A DNA stretch of 64,000 bases from Solen grandis (lineage: Eukaryota > Mollusca > Bivalvia > Adapedonta > Solenidae), in assembly GCA_021229015.1 (NCBI GenBank), contig CM037787.1:40061037-40125036 (forward strand), read 5' to 3'. Below the pieces are notes generated by a model that was given only the letters and a program-made list of their open reading frames with translations, searched no databases and had not been told where the DNA came from. Each line of letters starts with the position of its first letter. The first letter of the stretch is position 1. Positions 58,301-64,000 of the stretch are shown piece by piece. Position numbers and translations under genes: made by a program.

Positions 58301-59682
58301 GCTCACATGAGCACAACGTGCTCAAGGTGAGCTTTTCTGATCGCCTTTTGTCCGGCGTCCGTCGTCCGTGCGTGCGTCCGTCCGTGCGTGCGTCCGGCGT
58401 CAACAATTGCTTCAAACAACATCTCCTCCTAAACGGCTTGGCCAATTTGAAAAATATTTTGCAGGAATGTTCCTTGGATGAAGCTCTACTAAAGTTGTAT
58501 AAATGGTTCTGGTCCATCGCATAATTAGGTCACAGGAGCTAAAAATAGATTTTAAAAATGAAAATTTAAAAAATCTTCTTCTCTGAAACCACAAGGCCTA
58601 GCCTTTTGATTTTTGGTATGTAGCATGATCTTATGACTGTCTACCAGGATTGTACAAATTATGACCCTGGGGTCAAAATTGGCCCCGCCCCAGGGGTCAC
58701 TTGATTTCACATAGGCTAATATAGGAAAAACTTGAAAAAATCTTCTTCTCCGAAACCTAGCCTTTAGATTTTTGGTATGTAGCATCATCTTATGGGCCAC
58801 TACCAAGATTGTACAAATCATAGCCCTATGGTGATAAATGACCCCGCACCAGGGGTCACTTGTTTTACATAGAGTTATATAGGAAAATCTTAAAAAATCT
58901 TCTTCCATGAATGCATAAGGCCTAGAGCTTAGATATTTGGTATGAAGCATCATCTTATGGGCCACTACTAAAATTGTACAAATCATAGCCCTATGGTGAT
59001 AAATGACCCCGCACCAGGGGTCACTTGTTTTACATAGAGTTATATAGGAAAATCTTAAAAAATCTTCTTCCATGAATGCATAGGCCTAGAGCTTAGATAT
59101 TTGGTATGAAGCATCATCTTATGGGCCACTACCAAGATTGTACAAATCATAGCTATGGTGATAAATGACCCCGCACCAGGGGTCACTTGTTTTACAAGAG
59201 TTATATAGGAAAATCTTAAAAAATCTTCTTCTATGAATCCATAAGGCCTAGAGCTTAGATATTTGGTATGTAGCATCATCTTATGGGCCACTACCAAGAT
59301 TGTACAAATCATAGCTTATGGTGATAAATGACCCCGCACCAGGGGTCACTTGTTTTACACAGAGTTATATAGGAAAATCTTAAAAAATCTTCTTCTATGA
59401 ATCCATAAGGCCTAGAGCTTAGATATTTGGTATGTAGCATCATCTTATGGGCCACTACCAAGATTTTCAAAGTCTTGGCCCTACGGTGATAAATGACCCT
59501 GCGCCCAAGTCTTCTCTGAAACCATATGGCCCATTGCTTAGATATTTGGTGTGTAGTATTGTCAGGGGTAAAATGTTTTAGATTGAGTTATATCAGAATC
59601 CTTGTCTGTTTAAAAACCTTGACATCAGTTGAAGCAATGGTTCTCAGGTGAGCGATTCAGGGCCATCATGGCCCTCTTGTTT
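58301..59682. repeat. Hairpin-headed modular repeat, 160-165-bp units
   Basis: The head GCTCACATGAGCACAACGTG..CTCAAGGTGAGC leads into GTCCG(T/G)CG runs, then a module repeated about five to six times at 160-165 bp spacing (AAAAAATCTTCTTC near 58571, 58736, 58895, 59060, 59222, 59385; TTATGGGCCACTACCAAGAT; GGGGTCACTTG). It ends TCTCAGGTGAGCGATTCAG..GGCCATCATGGCC. The minus-strand ORF of 173 codons is a by-product of these repeats. Confidence 0.87.
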
Positions 59683-60135
59683 GTAGTAGGTTTTCATGAT
59701 ACACGAGGGTACAACAGAAAGTTTCTAACTAGTCTGGTCTTTTTACAAATACTTGTATATCCATTTTAAGCATGAACAAAATAGCCGTTCCAATTATGAA
59801 ACAACAGCAACCAAATTAACATAAATGAAGATCCACTCCAGTAGTATAGTAATGTTTGCATTAGTAACTCCACCATTATAAACATGAAAAACTTAAATCT
59901 TTTTGGTGAAAATTTGATTAAAATTCACGAAAACTGTTCATTATCTGGTGGCGAGAATATGCCAGCATATAATCTCAATATTCAAAATCATATATTTATC
60001 CGGTTTTGCATCTTCAAAAATATATAATGAGACCGAAACTATAGTGAATTTAAAAGAGTCCATTTCGACATTCTAACCCATTCTTGATGTGTCCTATATC
60101 AAGGCCTGGAATCACGTGGTTTTAAGAATGGTACT
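59683..60135. other. Upstream region of the small zinc-finger gene
   Basis: AT-rich, no gene. It should contain the promoter of the gene starting at 60136, but no TATA box or initiator stands out. Confidence 0.45.
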
Positions 60136-61126
60136 ATGGAGTCAAACAAAATGGCGACCTCCACAAATTTGACGGTAATTCTTATTTTTTATATTCATAT
60201 TCTAATATTTTGACTTTTAAATGTATCCTATGTTCCAGTCAACAATTTTCCGCATCTATCGATACCAAAAGTTTGCTTATTACTGTTGTAGTTTTTGCAA
60301 ACACCCTGCAGCCAAATTTGAAGCGGGGGAACGTTAACATGAAAAAGGCGATGGTACTATGGTGCAACACATCGTTAAATCATCATTTGAAACACAATTT
60401 CAGAGATTTTAGACTTTATTTCCTCACTTAAAGAGTTAATATAGCGAAGATTATTAGTACATTGTTCAAAACCGCATAATTATTCGTAATAAGGGAATGA
60501 TAATAGAAAATTAGAAAATGATACTAAGGGGGAACACGAATTTTATGGTACTATGGGGGAAATAAAATTTATTCTCACTAGAAATATTTTTACTTTCAGG
60601 TCATGAATGAAAACAGCAAAAGAAATCGTTTATGCAGTACATGCGGACAAGAATTCAATTCCCCAAGCGCATACAGCCGTCACTGCAGGCGCCATTCACA
60701 GACAGGTCCCTACAAGTGCTGCGGGAAGGTTTTCTTCGACAGAAACCATTTGGTTATTCACAGGTTAGTGTGTTTAATGTTTTGTTTTATGACGTTGTTA
60801 TCGTGTATTTATTGTTACCCAATAAAGCAAACTTCAGAACGCCTGCAGCGGAATCTTAAGACTGCCTGTTCGATCCCCGACAACCCGGCATACTAATGTC
60901 GTTATAATAGTAGTGTTATAGCCCCCTTGCTTGGTGCTCAGCATATAAGGGAAGTGTCCCGACTGATTGCTTTGTCCGATGTCATAATAATGTGGCTTGG
61001 TGTGGTAACATTAAATGACCGTGGCATGATACGACAGTGTGACTAGACTTTATCTGCTTAAAGCTTCTAACATTATCAAATGACGGAAATTCTGTTTGAA
61101 GAATAATAATCCCAAATCTCTATCTG

Positions 61127-61157
<31 letters not shown>

Positions 61158-61762
61158 GAAACGAATTTAATTTGGAATTACAATCATTAACCGGTTTTTA
61201 TGGGTATAAAACTTTTTTTTCCAATGTGAACAATAGTGATTTAATGGTTTATATATAGATGTTATCGTCAAGCTAGAAAACGTGAAATAGGAACACGGGT
61301 GTGTTGTCAAGACAGTGGAAATAAGAGAAATTCGTTGGTTACATTATACATTTGTCAAAAGAAATGTTATATGAAGAAAACTATCAAGCTTGAGAAATTC
61401 ATTAAAAAGTAGGTAATATCTACAGTGATTTATAAGTTGGAATAATTTAAGAAAGATGAACATCGTCATATTTTAATATTTGAACCCAAAAGACTATTTC
61501 TTTACATACTAGGTGCAGTAAACATGGTGCTGAAAAGACCGCCAATTGTCAAAGATGCACAAAGGTGTTTGCAACGAAGTCACTTCTTCGCCAACACATG
61601 CTTGCTGTGCATCAACCAAAAAACACATGTCAACAGTGTAAAGCTACATTCAGCACAAAGCAGCATCTGGACGACCACATGTCAAAACATGAAGAGGTAA
61701 AACAACATTTTTGTGCCTGTGGTAAAAGGTTTAGTACGCATCAGGACTTTCAAGGCCTCTAA
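60136..61762 (+). CDS. Small C2H2 zinc-finger protein with atypical fingers (3 exons)
   Basis: Coding exons 60136-60174, 60600-60763 and 61513-61762 sum to 453 nt, 150 aa. Junctions: GTAATT / TTACTTTCAG (phase 0) and GTTAGT / TACATACTAG (phase 2), where the split arginine codon joins HLVIH to CSKHGAEK. Fingers: CSTCGQEFNSPSAYSRHC.RH (about 24-45), a variant with adjacent cysteines (YKCCGKVFFDRNHLVIHR), CQRCTKVFATKSLLRQHML..H, CQQCKATFSTKQHLDDHMSKH, and a final FCACGKRFSTHQDF lacking its histidine pair. There is no KRAB, BTB or SNAG motif. It is presumably a nuclear nucleic-acid-binding protein; I do not recognise an orthologue. An upstream ATG at 60128 gives a short overlapping frame that may lower translation. 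Confidence 0.72.
61127..61153. repeat. (TC)n microsatellite
   Basis: About 13 TC dinucleotides in intron 2 of the small zinc-finger gene. Confidence 0.9.
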
Positions 61763-61800
61763 TATATGTTCAGTTTTATTTAGAAATTAAAAAATATACA

Positions 61801-61806
61801 AATAAA
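61801..61806 (+). terminator. Polyadenylation signal of the small zinc-finger gene
   Basis: AATAAA 39 nt after the stop codon, followed by a TTTGTCC stretch; implies a very short 3' UTR ending just before the Harbinger element. Confidence 0.55.
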
Positions 61807-61869
61807 GACATTTGTCCAGTTAGGACCTTTGATTATTATATAAGATCTACTTCATCTGTTAAGGGCCGG

Positions 61870-62400
61870 TCAGACAGGCTTCCGCGAGTTGATCACGAGT
61901 GTATCGCGAGGAAAAACTGTCAAACGCGAAGTAAACGCGGTCACAAGTGAATGACACGCGAATGAAACGCGGATGACTCGCGAATAACAAGTGCGCACAC
62001 GCGCGAAACATTTTACACGCGCTCGGAACCCGATTTTATTTTTGAGCTGCTCAAAAATTAGGCGCAATGGCCACCGCGTGTCGCACACGTGGTGTAAACG
62101 CGGTACAAACCCGGACCAAACGCGATAACACGCGGTACACTCGCGGATCACAAGTGGACGACAAGTGGTCACTCGCGGGCATACGCAAAATTTCTTCGTG
62201 TGATTGCGTGTGTAGCACTTGTCATCCACTTGTGATCCGCGTGTCTACAGCATTCCTAGCACCTGTGATAGCGTGTGCTCCGCGTGTATAAGGCTTTCTC
62301 AGGGATTGTGTCACGAGTCATCCGCGGGCCATTCGCGTGTTTTCGCGTTGAATCGCGATTGAACCACGACTGATTCGCGTGTCGTCCACGACCCAATCTC
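61870..62400. repeat. Subterminal array of CACTTGT / CGCGTGT motifs
   Basis: Short motifs ACAAGTG/CACTTGT, GATCACAAGTGG/CACTTGTGATCCGCG, ACACGCG/CGCGTGT and ACTCGCG recur on both strands many times. A larger inverted pair lies at about 62141-62165 and 62217-62243. Such arrays typically serve as transposase binding sites in DNA transposons; here that is inferred. Confidence 0.65.
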
Positions 62401-62424
62401 GTTTGTACCACTAGTTATTTCTGC

Positions 62425-62432
62425 TATAAAAA
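62425..62432 (+). promoter_or_regulatory. TATA box of the Harbinger transposase
   Basis: TATAAAAA lies 54 bp upstream of the ATG at 62486, a normal distance for a short leader. Confidence 0.55.
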
Positions 62433-62485
62433 GATCGCGTGTTGGCCATTTTCATCAGTTGTGATCAAGACGTTGAAGAGGCAAC

Positions 62486-63812
62486 ATGGATCCGGCACAT
62501 CGTAATGCTTTGGTTATGCTGTTCCAGCAACATCAGAACCAGCTTCTTCAGGTTCAGCAAGCCCTAGATGGTAGAAGAAGAGTGAGGAGAAGACAAAGAA
62601 GAGTCAGAGCCATATGGATGCGCCAATGGATCAACCGCAGGCCACAGCTGGGGCTGTATGACAGACTGATGGTGGAGCTGAGGAACGAGGACCCCGTGCC
62701 TTCAAGAACTTTATGAGAATGCCTCCGGTGATGTATGACGAACTGGTGGAAAGGCTGACACCAACACTGACGAAGGAGACAACCAATTGGCGAGCTCCCT
62801 TGGACCCAGGCTTAAAGGTGGCCATCACCTTGAGGCACCTTGCATCAGGCTCGAAATACAGGGAGATGCAGTATGGCTGGCGTGTCCCACACAACACCAT
62901 AAGCCTTATTGTTCGTGAAGTGTGTGAGGCAATTGTGCATGTATATCGTGAGGAGATGCTGGCACCCCCAGAAACCCCCCAACAGTGGCAACAAATTACA
63001 GACGATTGGCTGAACAGGTGGAATTTCCCTCACGTGGTTGGAGCTATAGACGGCAAACACATAGCATGCAAGGCCCCTCCCAACTCTGGCTCTGAATTCT
63101 ATAATTACAAGGGTTTTTTCAGCATTTTTCTCTTGGCTGTGGTCACCAGTGATTACAAGTTCTTATGGGTGGACGTGAGTGGCAAGGGGGCCTCATCAGA
63201 CGCGCATATCTACAATGCCAGTGAGTTTAAAGAAGGCTTACAGAACGGTGACATTCTTGGATTCCCTCAACCTACTCCCCTCCCAGGGGACACAGAAGAT
63301 CTACCTTACTTCCTGGTGGGTGACGATGCATTTGGATTGAGAAGCTTTATGATGAAGCCCTTTGGGAACAGACAGCTATCAAGAAAACAAAGAATCTTCA
63401 ACTACAGATTGTCAAGAGCAAGACGAGTGGTGGAAAATGCCTTTGGCATTCTTGCCAACAGATTCCAGGTGTTACTAACAACAATGATGCACCAACCAGA
63501 CACGGTTAGGCTCATTGTCAAGGCATGTGTGGTCCTCCACAACCTGATGCGCACGAGGTATCCTGTCATGCAAAACAGACTGTTGACATTGAACGCCCTG
63601 ATGGAGCCCTGGTGCCTGGTGCATGGCGTCGAGGAAAGAATCTGGATGACACAAGACCTGAGAACCTACCAGGAACCAACAGGGACTACAAATTGGCCAA
63701 GGCTCAGAGGAATCTCATAATGGAATGGTGTTCATCCCTGCTGGGAGTGTTCCATGGCAAGACAACATGCTCCTTGACTAGTTCTTGTGGAAGTGACAGT
63801 GTGGACAAGTGA
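62486..63812 (+). pseudogene. HARBI1-like: PIF/Harbinger transposase with two frameshifts
   Basis: Three overlapping frames carry one transposase: 62486 to about 62690 (N terminus, MDPAHRNALVML, basic RRRVRRRQRRVR), 62713-63720 (core) and about 63580-63812 (tail). The core has the DDE-type motifs VVGAIDGKH (D113 of the core), FLVGDDAFGLR (D204/D205) and RARRVVENAFG (E241), the DDE_4 arrangement of HARBI1/ALP1-like proteins. The first shift lies near the CCCC run at about 62691-62697, the second near 63585-63590, where the core frame leaves the family-like IERPDGALVPGAWR tail. Each is explained by loss of one base in a homopolymer, so the copy is either dead or affected by consensus errors. 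The catalytic residues are intact. Confidence 0.85.
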
Positions 63813-63847
63813 TTGTGTTTGGGGGCATTGTGACAGTATGTGTTGGT

Positions 63848-63865
63848 GGGGGGGGGGGGGGGGGG
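63848..63865. repeat. 18-nt poly-G tract
   Basis: Uninterrupted G run just downstream of the transposase. Confidence 0.95.
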
Positions 63866-64000
63866 CAGCATTTGTGGCATTAAAACTTTGAAGTTCGGGC
63901 ATCCAGCTCTCCTCCTCGTCCTCCTTCCTCCTCCTCTTCCTGTTCTGGGAACTAGAGTTGACTGATCCGAGCTCTGCTGCCTCCCTCTCGAGGTCTTCGA
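63866..64000 (-). CDS. Possible C-terminal part of the second Harbinger ORF (partial)
   Basis: On the minus strand one frame is open from the window edge through EDLEREAAELGSVNSSS and a basic RKRRRKEDEEES segment. PIF/Harbinger elements often carry a Myb/SANT-like protein ORF facing the transposase, and charged C-terminal segments are common in them. Only a short, low-complexity piece is visible, and no Myb domain is in the window. Confidence 0.3.

Larger units (their letters stand above)
61862..64000 (+). mobile_element. PIF/Harbinger transposon, left part (runs off window)
   Basis: A TTA at 61859-61861 followed by AGGGCCGGTCAGACAGG fits the 3-bp TWA target duplication and an abrupt change to CpG-rich sequence. 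It contains a subterminal motif array, a TATA box, a Harbinger-type transposase and a possible second ORF in convergent orientation at the edge. The right terminus is outside the window, so the end repeats cannot be compared. Confidence 0.7.

Noticed and set aside
58552..59312. Minus-strand ORFs of 173 and 85 codons as a repeat protein
   Set aside because: They follow the 160-165-bp modules of a non-coding mollusc-type repeat, and the frame is lost between modules because the unit length varies.
61870..62291. ORFs of 119 and 74 codons on the two strands
   Set aside because: They lie in the CpG-rich subterminal motif array of the Harbinger element; low stop density there is due to base composition.

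Overview
This is a eukaryotic window, AT-rich (about one third G+C by eye), with GT-AG introns, long intergenic stretches and dense repeats. The genes are animal genes: Gfi1/Senseless, the meiotic RING protein HEI10 (CCNB1IP1), a CENP-B-type helix-turn-helix gene and C2H2 zinc fingers. The repeat landscape resembles that of molluscs, especially bivalves: GTCC-rich elements with a hairpin head, TTAA-flanked palindromic MITEs, SINEs with tRNA-like ends and a PIF/Harbinger element. I infer a bivalve, without certainty. Nothing prokaryotic is present.

Layout. 1-9 kb: no convincing gene; a 30-bp-scale satellite at the left edge, MITEs, SINE remnants and a 1.2-kb array of a 20-bp unit. 9.2-23.4 kb, minus strand: a Gfi1/Senseless-type repressor in three coding exons, with the SNAG exon 12.4 kb upstream of the exon carrying the first two fingers. 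23.4-27.9 kb: upstream region, two divergent candidate exons beside a 100-N gap. 27.9-55.8 kb, plus strand: HEI10/CCNB1IP1 in eleven coding exons, two of them micro-exons (12 and 21 nt); the summed coding length is a multiple of three and predicts 260 aa. Its 16.8-kb sixth intron holds a complete antisense four-exon gene (227 aa) with two CENP-B/pogo-type DNA-binding domains and no transposase domain. 55.9-60 kb: MITEs and a 1.4-kb mollusc-type repeat. 60.1-61.8 kb, plus strand: a small three-exon C2H2 gene (150 aa). 61.86 kb to the edge: the left part of a PIF/Harbinger transposon whose transposase carries two frameshifts, with a possible second transposon ORF facing it at the edge.

The genes do not form one pathway. 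Gfi1 is a developmental repressor and HEI10 acts in meiotic crossover designation. The points most worth a second look are the HEI10 micro-exons and its duplicated splice acceptor, the antisense gene nested in HEI10, the palindromic TTAA element found about ten times between 29 and 58 kb but not seen in the first 29 kb, and three repeats sharing a hairpin-head architecture, two of them with 155-165-bp modules. All gene models were assembled by eye from splice signals, reading phase and recalled family similarity; none was tested against transcripts or databases.
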